Assembly: GCA_022826005.1 (NCBI GenBank)
Contig: JAJDVT010000027.1
Span: 34,394 to 98,393 of the forward strand
Direction: 5' to 3'
Length of the DNA stretch: 64,000 nt
DNA from: Gemmatimonadota bacterium
GTDB lineage: Bacteria; Gemmatimonadota; Gemmatimonadetes; Longimicrobiales; Gaopeijiaceae
A model generated the notes under the pieces. It was not told the DNA's origin and did not search any database. It worked only from the letters and a program-made list of their open reading frames with translations. Within the stretch, counting starts at the first letter, position 1, and each line of letters starts with the position of its first letter. Of the stretch, positions 47,368 through 55,763 are shown piece after piece. Made by a program: the position numbers and the translations under genes.

Positions 47368-47856
47368 CTAGCGTCCGAAAGGGACCACGATTCGGAAGAC
47401 GGGAGCGAACTGGTCGACCACCTCGCCGGGGCCGTCGGGGTCGGTATTCTGGTTCCCCTCGAACCCCAGATAGGCCAGGGTGGCGACGCCGCCCACTACC
47501 GCAGTAGAGAGCAGGATGCTCCGCACATGGTCCGGATCCCTGCGTTCCGCTACGACAATCGAAGCCAGCGGTATGCTCACCTGCTGGTGCGCGAGCGGGG
47601 TGGTGAGGACGAAGACCGCGGAGTCCCCCCGCAGGTCCACGAAGCGCCCGCTCACGGTCCCCCGGTCCGGGCTGGCGAAGCTGAGGTGCCTGGCAAGTTC
47701 ATCCGCGGTGAGTTGCAGCCGGACGCTCTGCTGTGACGCCAACTCGTCGACTCCGACCTGACGGTAGGTGGCGCACCCGGCCCCGGCGGCCACAATGACG
47801 CACCAGAAGACCAGCCCAGAGTGCGGCTTGGGAGAGCGCGATTGTACTGTAAACAT
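47368..47856 (-). CDS. Small lipoprotein of unknown function
   Basis: I take the ATG at 47856 (MFTVQSRSPKP), which falls inside the double palindrome 47843-47882. The 162-residue protein has a lipobox-like VIVAAGAGC, then a polar mature part: LTADELARHLSFASPDRGTV, SGRFVDLRGDSAVFVLTTPL, and one hydrophobic stretch (LLSTAVVGGVATLAYLGFEG). No family is recognised. There is no ribosome-binding site before the ATG, and the start overlaps the shared regulatory element, as does that of the unrelated membrane protein at 32451. It is upstream of, and convergent to nothing near, the SusC gene on the same strand. Confidence 0.55.
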   Translation of the reverse strand: MFTVQSRSPKPHSGLVFWCVIVAAGAGCATYRQVGVDELASQQSVRLQLTADELARHLSFASPDRGTVSGRFVDLRGDSAVFVLTTPLAHQQVSIPLASIVVAERRDPDHVRSILLSTAVVGGVATLAYLGFEGNQNTDPDGPGEVVDQFAPVFRIVVPFGR

Positions 47857-47882
47857 TACATGTTGTAAAGTTTTCTTGACAT
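47843..47882. promoter_or_regulatory. 40-bp double inverted repeat, copy 2
   Basis: First palindrome TGTACTGTAAACATTACAT at 47843-47861, second TGTAAAGTTTTCTTGACAT at 47864-47882. It aligns without gaps to copies at 32426 and 56404. The second palindrome ends in TTGACAT, which could serve as a plus-strand -35 box. It lies between the minus-strand lipoprotein, whose ATG is inside it, and the plus-strand MBL hydrolase 240 bp away. The remaining spacer to 48123 shows nothing else that I recognise. Confidence 0.6.
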
Positions 47883-48123
47883 CATGTGGTGTCAATGTAG
47901 TGGTTCGGCCCGAAAGGACCATCGGCCGAGTCCAGCCGGCCCCCAATGGACGGGCTGGCCAGCCCCGGCCTCTTGGCGATGCCATCGGACGAAGTCGCCC
48001 TTTGATCTAGCGAGGGATGCCGCGACAGGTCAAGCTGTTGGGACAGCTGGCGCCGCGCGCCTCCACCGGAAGCGCGAGACAACGCGCCCGGTCAAGGTAC
48101 CCACGGCCACGGACTGTATCGAC

Positions 48124-49065
48124 ATGCGACGATGCCTGTACGCCACCGCGATCCTCACAATCATCGCGGCCCCCCCACCCCCCCTCCCCGCCCAGGACCC
48201 CCCCACCACCCCCGACCCCGTGCCGCGCGTCGTCATCCTGGGCACCGGTACGCCCAACGCCGACCCGGCCCGCTCCGGCCCGGCCCTGGCGGTCGTCGCG
48301 GGTGGGCGGGCCTACCTCGTGGACGCGGGGCCCGGCATCGTTCGCCGCGCCGCCGCCGCGGCCGCCGAGCACGGGACGGCTGCGCTGGAAGCCCCCGGAC
48401 TGGACCTCCTCTTCCTCACCCACCTCCACTCCGACCACACCGTCGGCCTCCCCGACGTGATCCTGTCGCCGTGGGTCCTGGACCGCCCGGACCCGATCCG
48501 CATCTTCGGCCCGCCCGGCACCGCCGACATGGCCGCGCGCATCGAGGAAGCCTGGCGGGAGGACATCCAGATCCGCCTCTCCGGCCTCGAGCCCCGCGAG
48601 GCCAATCCCGACGCCTACCGCGCGGTGGTCACCGAGACCACCGGCGGCCTCGTCTACGAGGACGAGAACGTGCGCGTCACCGCCATCCCCGTCCTGCACG
48701 GCTCCTGGCCACACTCGTACGGCTATCGCTTCGACGCCGCCGGCAGGACCATCGTCATTTCAGGGGACGCGCGGCCGAGCGAGTCTCTCGTGGAGGCGTG
48801 CAACGGCTGCGACATCCTCGTCCACGAGGTCTACTCGGCCGAAGCCTTCCTCAACCGGCCACCGGAGTGGCAGCGCTACCACGCCGACTCCCACACCTCG
48901 ACCGTCGAGCTTGCCGAGATCGCCGGGCGTGCCCGGCCGGGGCTGCTCGTCCTCTACCACCAGCTGTACTGGGGCGCCACCGACGAGGACCTCCTGCGCG
49001 AGATCCGGGAAGCCGGGTACACCGGGCGGGTGGTCTCGGCGGCGGATCTGGATGTCTACCGGTGA
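48124..49065 (+). CDS. MBL-fold metallo-hydrolase, exported
   Basis: The 313-residue protein has a signal peptide (LYATAILTIIAAPPPPLPAQ) and the metallo-beta-lactamase fold of the RNase Z/arylsulfatase type. Motifs: VILGTGTPNADPARSGPA at the start, the metal-binding HLHSDH, then HGSWPHSYGYRFDAAGRTIV with the third His, and the late SGDARPS and HADSHTSTVELAEIA. The enzyme uses two zinc ions; the periplasmic location suggests a secreted esterase or sulfatase-like hydrolase rather than tRNA processing. It has its own promoter region upstream. Confidence 0.88.
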   Translation: MRRCLYATAILTIIAAPPPPLPAQDPPTTPDPVPRVVILGTGTPNADPARSGPALAVVAGGRAYLVDAGPGIVRRAAAAAAEHGTAALEAPGLDLLFLTHLHSDHTVGLPDVILSPWVLDRPDPIRIFGPPGTADMAARIEEAWREDIQIRLSGLEPREANPDAYRAVVTETTGGLVYEDENVRVTAIPVLHGSWPHSYGYRFDAAGRTIVISGDARPSESLVEACNGCDILVHEVYSAEAFLNRPPEWQRYHADSHTSTVELAEIAGRARPGLLVLYHQLYWGATDEDLLREIREAGYTGRVVSAADLDVYR

Positions 49066-49228
49066 CCCTGCCGGACGCGGCACCGGGCGCCACGCAGGCG
49101 TGGCAGCGAACCGCACCGGTTGCCCCACAGCGGCTCCGCCGCTAGAATCTGCGCGCCGAATCTGCGACCTTTAATCACACTCGATTCGTGGAAGTGCCCG
49201 GAGGGGCGAGGACCTCAGAGCAAGGAAA

Positions 49229-50263
49229 ATGACGCGGTTCACGACACGGCGTTCTTCACTTCCGAAATGGGCGGCGGGCTGCGTCGCCGTCGCGATTGCC
49301 GCAGGAGCCTGCGACCTCCGGCCCGCGCCGGGATTCGCCAGGGGGGAGCTGATCTTCGACACCTGTTCGCCGTGTCACGGCAAGGACGGAGCCGGTGACG
49401 AATCGCTCGGCGCACCCGCTCTCGCCGGCGCAATGGACACCTACCTCACGGCCCAGCTGGAACGTTTCCAGGCGGGAGTCCGCGGATACCACTACCAGGA
49501 CGCGGAAGGGCTGCGGATGCGCCCCATGTCGCGGGCGCTCATCACGGATGACGGGGACGTCGAGTCCATCGTCGAGTTCCTGATGAGCCTCCCGATCGTC
49601 GATCCGCCCGCGACCCTCGCCGCGGGCGACGCGGAGGCCGGTGAGGAGGACTATACGCTGCTCTGCGCCAACTGCCACGGGATCGACGGGCGCGGGGTCG
49701 ACAACGTGCCGGACGCCCCGTCGCTGCTGCACCTCAACGACTGGTACATCGCCTCGTCACTGCGGAAATACCGCGACGGGGTGCGTGGAGCCAGCCCGGG
49801 CGACGCGTCGGGTACCACCATGCGCAACGCAATGACCAGTGACTGGACCGACGACCGGATAGACGACGTCACCGCCTTCATCATGACCCTGCGGCGCCTG
49901 CCGCGCCGGATCCCGGGTCCGCCGCCGGAGCCGCTGCCGCCCGTCGACGTGGATCCCTCCATCCTGCCCGAAGGCGTCACGGTGGCGATGGTCCAGGAGG
50001 GGCAGGACATCTTCAACACCCCCACCGGAATCTGCTACACCTGCCACCTTCGCGCAGGCGTGGGCGGTGCGCTCGCCCCGAATCTCACCGACGAAGTCTG
50101 GCTCAACATCGACGGCGAGTACGAGTCCATCGTGGAGATCATCATCAGCGGTGTGCCGCAGCCCGTGGAGCACCCCGGGTTCATGGCGCCGCGCGCGGGC
50201 ATGCCGCTCACCGACGAGCAGGTGCGCGCCGTCGCCGCCTACGTCTACACCCTGAGCCGCTGA
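49229..50263 (+). CDS. Tri-haem cytochrome c lipoprotein of the oxidase operon
   Basis: AAGGA lies just before the ATG at 49229. The 344-residue protein has an export signal (GCVAVAIAAGAC) and three cytochrome c domains, with haem motifs CSPCH, CANCH and CYTCH. Each is followed by a Met-containing ligand region (for example HPGFMAPRAGMPLTDEQVRA). It is 6 bp upstream of the small subunit and heads the cytochrome c oxidase operon. It therefore most likely brings electrons to the oxidase on the outer side of the membrane. Confidence 0.93.
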   Translation: MTRFTTRRSSLPKWAAGCVAVAIAAGACDLRPAPGFARGELIFDTCSPCHGKDGAGDESLGAPALAGAMDTYLTAQLERFQAGVRGYHYQDAEGLRMRPMSRALITDDGDVESIVEFLMSLPIVDPPATLAAGDAEAGEEDYTLLCANCHGIDGRGVDNVPDAPSLLHLNDWYIASSLRKYRDGVRGASPGDASGTTMRNAMTSDWTDDRIDDVTAFIMTLRRLPRRIPGPPPEPLPPVDVDPSILPEGVTVAMVQEGQDIFNTPTGICYTCHLRAGVGGALAPNLTDEVWLNIDGEYESIVEIIISGVPQPVEHPGFMAPRAGMPLTDEQVRAVAAYVYTLSR

Positions 50264-50269
50264 ACCCCG

Positions 50270-50455
50270 ATGGAAGAGAACCAGACCCCGGACACCCCGA
50301 CCCACGCGGAGCTGGCCGCGGCGATTCCGCCGGCACCGCCCGACGAGTCGAATGACGCGATCATCTTCGCGAAGAAGACGATGATGAACACGCTGCTCAT
50401 CGCGGTCCTCTTCATCGGCATCGCCGTCGTCTGGACCATGTGGCTGAAGCTATGA
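50270..50455 (+). CDS. Small single-helix membrane subunit in the oxidase operon
   Basis: The 61-residue protein has an acidic, Pro-rich N-terminus and one transmembrane helix (LLIAVLFIGIAVVWTMWLKL). It is 6 bp behind the cytochrome gene and overlaps coxB as ATGA. A small subunit of the oxidase or of its assembly is likely from its position; no family is recognised. Confidence 0.7.
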   Translation: MEENQTPDTPTHAELAAAIPPAPPDESNDAIIFAKKTMMNTLLIAVLFIGIAVVWTMWLKL

Positions 50456-51240
50456 GCGGATTCTTCGAGTTCTTCCGGGTCGACTACTTCGACCCGCTCA
50501 TCGAGGTTGCGTCGTCGTACGCGGCGGACATCGACGGCCTCATCTGGCTGGTGCTGCTGCTGGTTGGCTTCTGGTTCCTCCTCGCCCAGGGCGTCTTCTT
50601 CTGGTTCATCCTGAAGTACAGGGCGCAGCCGGGGCGGCGGGCCGAGTACATCGACGGCAAGAAGAAGCGCCACAAGCGGTGGATCACGGTGCCGCACCTC
50701 CTGGTGCTGGTGTGCGACGTGCTAATCATCGTCATCTCGTTCAACGTCTGGTACAAGATCAAGATGGACCTGCCGGATAACCCGGACGGCGGCGTCATCC
50801 GGGTCATCGGTCAGCAGTGGGCGTGGACCTTCCAGCACCCCGGAGCCGACCGCGAGCTGGACACCGACGACGACATCTTCATGGTCGACGAGCTGCACGT
50901 CGAGAACAACCGGACCTACCACTTCGAGCTCCAGTCGACCGACGTGCTGCACAGCTTCTCGGTGCCGGTGTGGCGAATCAAGCAGGACGCCATCCCGGGG
51001 CGCACCATAACCGGGTGGTTCCGGCCGACCGAGACGGGCGAGTTCGATGTCCAGTGCGCGGAGATCTGCGGCTTCGGGCACGGAGTGATGGCCGCGCGGG
51101 TATGGATCGAAGACGCGGAAACACACGCAGCGTGGGTGGCGGAAAACACGCCGGCGACGGCGGCTGCGGCGATGGAAGCGGCAATGCCGACACCAACGGT
51201 CGCGGCCGCGGCGGCCCCTGGCGGTCACGGGGGGCACTAG
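50452..51240 (+). CDS. coxB: Cytochrome c oxidase subunit II
   Basis: The 262-residue protein starts at the ATG overlapping the previous stop. It has two N-terminal helices (WLVLLLVGFWFLLAQGVFFW; VPHLLVLVCDVLIIVISF) and a periplasmic cupredoxin domain with the CuA site. The site comprises the His in LHSFSVPVWRIKQDAIPG and CAEICGFGHGVM with both Cys, the Glu, the second His and the Met. The C-terminus is Ala-rich and ends HGGH. It accepts electrons from cytochrome c. Confidence 0.95.
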   Translation: MSGFFEFFRVDYFDPLIEVASSYAADIDGLIWLVLLLVGFWFLLAQGVFFWFILKYRAQPGRRAEYIDGKKKRHKRWITVPHLLVLVCDVLIIVISFNVWYKIKMDLPDNPDGGVIRVIGQQWAWTFQHPGADRELDTDDDIFMVDELHVENNRTYHFELQSTDVLHSFSVPVWRIKQDAIPGRTITGWFRPTETGEFDVQCAEICGFGHGVMAARVWIEDAETHAAWVAENTPATAAAAMEAAMPTPTVAAAAAPGGHGGH

Positions 51241-51267
51241 CGATGGAGACAGGAAGGACCGAGAGAG

Positions 51268-53034
51268 ATGGTTGAGCCTGCGGTCGATCTGACACACGGA
51301 GAAGCCCACGACGACCATGCCGACCATGGTCCCCAGGGCTGGCTGAAGTACCTGTGGTCCACGGATCACAAGGTCATCGCCATGCAGTACATGTTCACCG
51401 GCATGTTCATGGCCCTCGTCGGCGGCTTCATGGCGTATGTCTTCCGGATGCAGCTCGCCTTCCCCGGGATCAACGTGCCGGGCTTCGGAGCGGTCTCGCC
51501 GGGCGAATACAACGCGCTGGTGACCAACCACGGCACCATCATGATCTTCTGGGTGGCGATGCCGGTGCTGCTCGCCGCCTTCGGGAACTACCTGATCCCG
51601 CTCATGATCGGGGCGGACGACATGGTATTCCCCAAGATCAACCGCCTCTCCTTCCAGGTCTTCTTCGTCAGCACGATCGTCATCCTGGCATCCCTCTTCG
51701 TCGAGGGCGGCGGCTTCGCCGGGGCCTGGACCGCGTATCCGCCGCTTTCGGCCGACTCCACCTACAACCTCACGGACCTCGGGAGTACCCTGTGGGTCAT
51801 TGGGGTAGGGCTGGAATTCGTGGCATTCCTGTTGGGCGGGATCAACTTCATCACCACGCTCATGAACTCCCGGGCACCCGGAATGCGTGCGTTCGATGTC
51901 CCGATCGTCGTGTGGATGATCGTTGTGGCGAGCATCCTCTTCATGCTGTCGGTCGGGCCGCTGCTGGCGGGCGCGATCATGCTGATCTTCGACCAGACCC
52001 TCGGCACCGGCTTCTTCGACCCGGGCATGGGCGGCGACCCCATCCTCTGGCAGCACCTCTTCTGGTTCTTCGGGCATCCCGAGGTGTATGTGGTGCTGCT
52101 GCCCGCGATGGGCGTGGTGGTCGAGATCATCACCACCTTCGCGCGCAAGAAGCTCTTCGCCTACCGCACGGTCATCTTCACGATCGTCGCGACCGGCGTG
52201 CTGAGCTTCTTCGTCTGGGCGCACCACCAGTTCATCGCGGGGATCGACCCGCGCATGGCGAACATCTTCACGATCACGACGCTGCTGATCTCGGTCCCCA
52301 TCGCGGAGCTGTGCTTCATCTACATCGCCACACTGTACGGGGGGTCTATCAGGCTTACCACGCCCATGCTCTGGGCGCTCGCCTTCGTGGCCGAGTTCCT
52401 CATCGGCGGCGTGACCGGGATCTTCCTGGGAGCGGCCGGTGCCGACATCTACTTCCACGACACCTACTTCGTGCTCGCGCACTTCCACTACACGTTCTTC
52501 CCGATCGCCATCATAGGGACCTTTGCGGCCTTCACATACTGGTTCCCCAAGATGTTCGGGAAGATGATGGACGAGCGCCTCGGCAAGATCCACTTCTGGC
52601 TTACGATCATCCCCTTCAACATGATCTTCATCCCGCTGTTCGTGCTCGGGATGGGGGGCCAGCACCGCCGGATCTACAACTACGACCAGTTCCCCGACCT
52701 CGCCGGCGGGGTCTTCCAGGACATGCGGGAACTGGCCACGTGGTCGCTGCTCATCATGCTCGCGGCCCAGTTCATCTTCTTCTACAACTGCTGGAAGACG
52801 GCCCGCTCGGGTCCGAGGGCGTCGAAGAACCCCTGGAAGGCCAACTCGCTCGAGTGGACCACCGAGTCCCCGCCGCCGCACGGCAACTGGCACCACCTGC
52901 GGATGCCGGTCGTTTACCGGGGGCCCTACGAGTACAGCGTTCCGGACCGCGAGGACGACTACTGGCCGCAGAACGAACCCGACGGCGCACCGCTGCAGGT
53001 CGTTGACGACGACACCGGGGAGCAGGGCCGATGA
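51268..53034 (+). CDS. coxA: Cytochrome c oxidase subunit I
   Basis: The 588-residue, 12-helix catalytic subunit holds haem a and the haem a3-CuB centre. Motifs: NHGTIMIFW (haem a ligand), HLFWFFGHPEVYVVLLP (CuB His and the Glu of the D channel, so an A-type oxidase with the GHPEVY form), VWAHHQFIAG (two CuB His) and FVLAHFHYTFFPI (haem ligands). An N-terminal His-rich stretch (HGEAHDDHADHGPQG) precedes the first helix. The next gene overlaps its stop. Confidence 0.97.
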   Translation: MVEPAVDLTHGEAHDDHADHGPQGWLKYLWSTDHKVIAMQYMFTGMFMALVGGFMAYVFRMQLAFPGINVPGFGAVSPGEYNALVTNHGTIMIFWVAMPVLLAAFGNYLIPLMIGADDMVFPKINRLSFQVFFVSTIVILASLFVEGGGFAGAWTAYPPLSADSTYNLTDLGSTLWVIGVGLEFVAFLLGGINFITTLMNSRAPGMRAFDVPIVVWMIVVASILFMLSVGPLLAGAIMLIFDQTLGTGFFDPGMGGDPILWQHLFWFFGHPEVYVVLLPAMGVVVEIITTFARKKLFAYRTVIFTIVATGVLSFFVWAHHQFIAGIDPRMANIFTITTLLISVPIAELCFIYIATLYGGSIRLTTPMLWALAFVAEFLIGGVTGIFLGAAGADIYFHDTYFVLAHFHYTFFPIAIIGTFAAFTYWFPKMFGKMMDERLGKIHFWLTIIPFNMIFIPLFVLGMGGQHRRIYNYDQFPDLAGGVFQDMRELATWSLLIMLAAQFIFFYNCWKTARSGPRASKNPWKANSLEWTTESPPPHGNWHHLRMPVVYRGPYEYSVPDREDDYWPQNEPDGAPLQVVDDDTGEQGR

Positions 53035-53600
53035 GGCCGATCGCGACCACGCGCGCCGCCACCGGGACCGCCACCGGCAAGCTCGCCGTCTGGTGGGTGC
53101 TGGCCTCCGAAGTAGTGATCTTCGGCGGGTTGCTGGCGTCGTATGTGATGTTCCGCCTCGGCCACCCCGAGTGGGCCGACGCAGCGGCGGTGACAAACAC
53201 CCATATCGGCGCCTTCAACACGTGGGTGCTGCTGACCTCCAGCCTCACGGCGGTGCTCGCACACCAGGCCGCCGAGCGGGGCGACGGCAGGAAGGCCGCG
53301 AAGTTCCTGTACTTCACCATCGGGGGCGCCGCCGTCTTCATCCTGGTCAAGACCTACGAATGGTGGTACGAAATCAGCCACGGCTACACGATCACTTCCA
53401 ACGGCTTCTGGGCGTTCTACTACACCGCCGCCGGCCTTCACGCCTTCCACGTGATCGCGGGCGCGGTGATCATGGCCTTCGTGGCCCGGGACGCCGCCAG
53501 GGGCCGCGAACTTCACCGGGTCGAGCTGATAGGGATCTACTGGCACTTCGTCGACATCGTGTGGATCTTCCTCTTCCCCCTGCTCTACATCGCGAAATAG
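53031..53600 (+). CDS. coxC: Cytochrome c oxidase subunit III
   Basis: The 189-residue protein overlaps coxA as ATGA. It has five membrane helices and the family motifs WWVLASEVVIFGGLLASYVM (the Glu of helix I), FYYTAAGLHAFHVIAGAVIM and GIYWHFVDIVWIFLFPLLY. It stabilises the oxidase. A second, more distant subunit III-like gene lies two genes downstream. Confidence 0.93.
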   Translation: MRPIATTRAATGTATGKLAVWWVLASEVVIFGGLLASYVMFRLGHPEWADAAAVTNTHIGAFNTWVLLTSSLTAVLAHQAAERGDGRKAAKFLYFTIGGAAVFILVKTYEWWYEISHGYTITSNGFWAFYYTAAGLHAFHVIAGAVIMAFVARDAARGRELHRVELIGIYWHFVDIVWIFLFPLLYIAK

Positions 53601-53603
53601 ACC

Positions 53604-54347
53604 ATGGCCGGCCACTCGGAAGACAAGGGACTATTCGGCAACCACTACGTGAGGGTCTACGCGGTGCTGCTGGTGCTTCTGGCAATCAGCATCGTGGGTC
53701 CGGTCGTGGGCGGTGCGCTGAACCGGCAGGTCGATGTCTTCGGGATGCAGTTCAGTCTGGGCATCGTGATCACGCTGGTGACGGCGTTCGGGATCGCGGT
53801 CATCAAGGCATGGCTCGTGATCAAGAACTTCATGCACCTGACGATCGAGCGCGTGATTCCGAAGCTGTTCCTGGCCGCGTCGGTGCTGCTGCTGGCGCTC
53901 TTCTGGGGCGGCGTGGCGCCCGACGTGCAGAATCACGACGGCCGGATGTGGGAGAACGACGCGGCGAAGGAGGCGGTGGCACGCGGCATTCCTTCGGAGG
54001 ATCATGGGGATGAAGAGCACGTTGCCGAGGGTGACCACGCCGGCGAAGACGATCACGCCGAGGATGTGACGCACGCGAGCCTCGTCCCGACCGCCAAGTC
54101 CAACGACAATCTGCTGGCGGGCGGCTACAACTTTACCCACGGTGCCTTCTGGACGGTGGTGGTGCTGGTGGCGATCGGGACCAACGCGGTCGCGATCATC
54201 CTCTCGATCGGCCTGGTGTTGCTGATCCTCGAGATGCTGAGCAGGATACCGATGCTGCAGCGGTTCGTCGGACCGGTGCTGGGGCTCGTCGACCGGCTGC
54301 CGGGGGTTGGCCGGATCCGGAGGTTCCTGGCGGCCGAGGACGCCTGA
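53604..54347 (+). CDS. coxD: Cytochrome c oxidase subunit IV-like protein with His/Asp-rich insert
   Basis: The 247-residue protein is more than twice as long as usual subunit IV proteins. The first half is the subunit IV domain: VYAVLLVLLAISIVGPVVGG, AVIKAWLVIKNFMHLTIE (the conserved KxxLVxxxFMHL motif), and a third helix. Then comes an acidic, His-rich segment (EDHGDEEHVAEGDHAGEDDH), a fourth helix (AFWTVVVLVAIGTNAVAIIL) and an amphipathic C-terminus. It is 3 bp behind coxC. The His/Asp-rich stretch could bind a metal; this is inference. Confidence 0.85.
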   Translation: MAGHSEDKGLFGNHYVRVYAVLLVLLAISIVGPVVGGALNRQVDVFGMQFSLGIVITLVTAFGIAVIKAWLVIKNFMHLTIERVIPKLFLAASVLLLALFWGGVAPDVQNHDGRMWENDAAKEAVARGIPSEDHGDEEHVAEGDHAGEDDHAEDVTHASLVPTAKSNDNLLAGGYNFTHGAFWTVVVLVAIGTNAVAIILSIGLVLLILEMLSRIPMLQRFVGPVLGLVDRLPGVGRIRRFLAAEDA

Positions 54348-54348
54348 C

Positions 54349-55041
54349 ATGGTGGCGCGGGCACCGATCATCCCGTTCCGGCCCAATCCGAAGAAGCGGA
54401 AGAAGCTGGTATCGGACGCCGTACTCGGCATGGTCCTCTTCGTCTTCGTCGAGATCATGCTCTTCGCGGGGTTCATCTCGGGGTTCCTGATCATCAAGGC
54501 CCGCGCCGTGGGGTCGGTGTGGCCCCCGCCGAACCAGCCGCGGCTGCCGTTCGAGGAGACTGCGGTCAACACGACCGCGCTGATCGCGAGCGGGATCGTG
54601 CTGCTGATCGCCCACCGGATGTTTCTGAAGGGGAGAGGGTTGGGTGGCAGCCCGGCAGGCGGTCGCGGCGGCCAGGCGACGCCACGTGGCTCCAGCGGCG
54701 GCGTCCTGGCGGGGTTCGGCGGCCTGTTGAGCCGGCCCGTCGGCAGGATCCTCGTCGCGGCCACCCTGCTCGGCGGGATGTTCGTCGCCCTCCAGGGGGT
54801 GGAGTGGCTGGCGCTGATCCGCGAGGGGCTGACCATCACGTCGTCGACCTACGGCGCGCTGTTCTACACGATCATCGGGGCGCACGCGGCGCACGCGGTG
54901 GCGGCGATCCTGGCGCTGGTGTGGGCGTTGCTGCGGCTGGCACGCGGCAAGCTCACCCGGGACGTGCTTTCTGCGGTGGCCATCTTCTGGTACTTTGTGG
55001 TGTTGGTGTGGCCCTTCCTGTACTTCGTGGTGTACCTGTAG
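54349..55041 (+). CDS. Second subunit III-like membrane protein
   Basis: The start at 54349 follows coxD by one base. The 230-residue protein has helices AVLGMVLFVFVEIMLFAGFI (with the helix-I Glu), NTTALIASGIVLLIAHRMFL, ALFYTIIGAHAAHAVAAILA (matching the YYxxxGxHxxHV motif of subunit III) and AIFWYFVVLVWPFLYFVVYL. It is a subunit III-like protein with a Gly-rich loop (about 100-130) between helices. Having two such genes in one oxidase operon is unusual; it may be an assembly factor or an extra subunit. Confidence 0.82.
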   Translation: MVARAPIIPFRPNPKKRKKLVSDAVLGMVLFVFVEIMLFAGFISGFLIIKARAVGSVWPPPNQPRLPFEETAVNTTALIASGIVLLIAHRMFLKGRGLGGSPAGGRGGQATPRGSSGGVLAGFGGLLSRPVGRILVAATLLGGMFVALQGVEWLALIREGLTITSSTYGALFYTIIGAHAAHAVAAILALVWALLRLARGKLTRDVLSAVAIFWYFVVLVWPFLYFVVYL

Positions 55042-55051
55042 GAGGACGTGG

Positions 55052-55360
55052 ATGACGATGCGTGGAGCGAGGAAGGGTGAGGCGGGGGATCGGCGTGGGG
55101 CGCGGACCCGGCGGAGTCGGTGGAGCGGACGCGCGGTGCTGACCGTCGCGGCCCTCGCGCTCGCGCTACTGGCCGTGTTCCCGGATGTGGCGCACGCCTG
55201 CCCCGTGTGCTTCGACCGCGACGACGAGGCCCGGATCGCGTTTCTCGCGACGACCGGACTGCTGACGCTGGTGCCGCTGGGGCTCGTGGCAGGAACGGGG
55301 ATCTGGCTGCGGCGGCGCGCCCGCGAGATCGCGGAGGAGGAGGAGCGGGGGGAGGGGTAG
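55052..55360 (+). CDS. Small exported protein with CPVC motif, end of oxidase operon
   Basis: The start at 55052 is set by AGGAGG 7 nt upstream. The 102-residue protein has a signal peptide or first helix (VLTVAALALALLAVFPDVAH), then HACPVCFDRDDEARIAFL, and a second helix (LLTLVPLGLVAGTGIWL). The CPVC directly behind the membrane could be a thiol/copper site, as in oxidase assembly proteins. It is the last gene of the oxidase operon. No family is recognised. Confidence 0.65.
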   Translation: MTMRGARKGEAGDRRGARTRRSRWSGRAVLTVAALALALLAVFPDVAHACPVCFDRDDEARIAFLATTGLLTLVPLGLVAGTGIWLRRRAREIAEEEERGEG

Positions 55361-55377
55361 GGTCGCGGGGGGGGAGC

Positions 55378-55623
55378 GTGGGACCGTCCACAGTCGGGGA
55401 CCATGGTCAGCTTTGGAATACGACCAAGTTCAAGAAGGTGGGCGCCGACATCTGGGCGATCAAGAGCGGTCAGATCAGGATCTTCTGCTTCTGGGGCCCC
55501 GGCGGTCGCTTGATCCTGGCATTCGGCCTCCGCAAGAAGTCGAATCGTCACAGGCCGAAGGATGTGGCTCGCGCGGCCCGAATGAGAACGGAGTTCCTCG
55601 ACCAGGAACAGCGAGAGGGATAA
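55378..55623 (+). pseudogene. RelE/HigB-like toxin, N-terminally truncated
   Basis: The frame (GTG at 55378, 81 residues) reads LWNTTKFKKVGADIWAIKSG, then IRIFCFWGPGGRLILAFGLR and a basic C-terminus (KKSNRHRPKDVARAARMRTE). This is the pattern of phage-derived Gp49/HigB RelE-fold toxins, in which a KK and K/R-rich end follow the F-F-x-G strand. The family usually has about 25-30 more residues before this point; they are absent, and only a few unrelated codons precede it. No HTH antitoxin follows. It is probably a remnant. Confidence 0.55.
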
Positions 55624-55625
55624 GA

Positions 55626-55763
55626 ATGGCCAACGAGGCTTGGATTGAAGCTGTGGACGTGGTCGTAGTGACACCGGGAGATATCGAGCGGTACGGAGAC
55701 AGCCACGCTCTCGTGATCAAGCCCGCCCTCCAGGAGGGGAGGGTCGTGTATGAGGCCGCGTGA
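55626..55763 (+). pseudogene. C-terminal piece of a MNT-type nucleotidyltransferase antitoxin
   Basis: The 45-residue frame reads WIEAVDVVVVTPGDIERYGD, then HALVIKPALQEGRVVYEAA. This is the C-terminus of the minimal nucleotidyltransferases that pair with HEPN toxins (DVVVxTPEDxERY ... xPALxEGxVxYE). The N-terminal catalytic part with GSxxxGxAxxxSDxD is missing. The piece starts 2 bp behind the RelE-like remnant and overlaps the HEPN gene by 14 nt, as intact MNT-HEPN pairs do. Confidence 0.65.
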
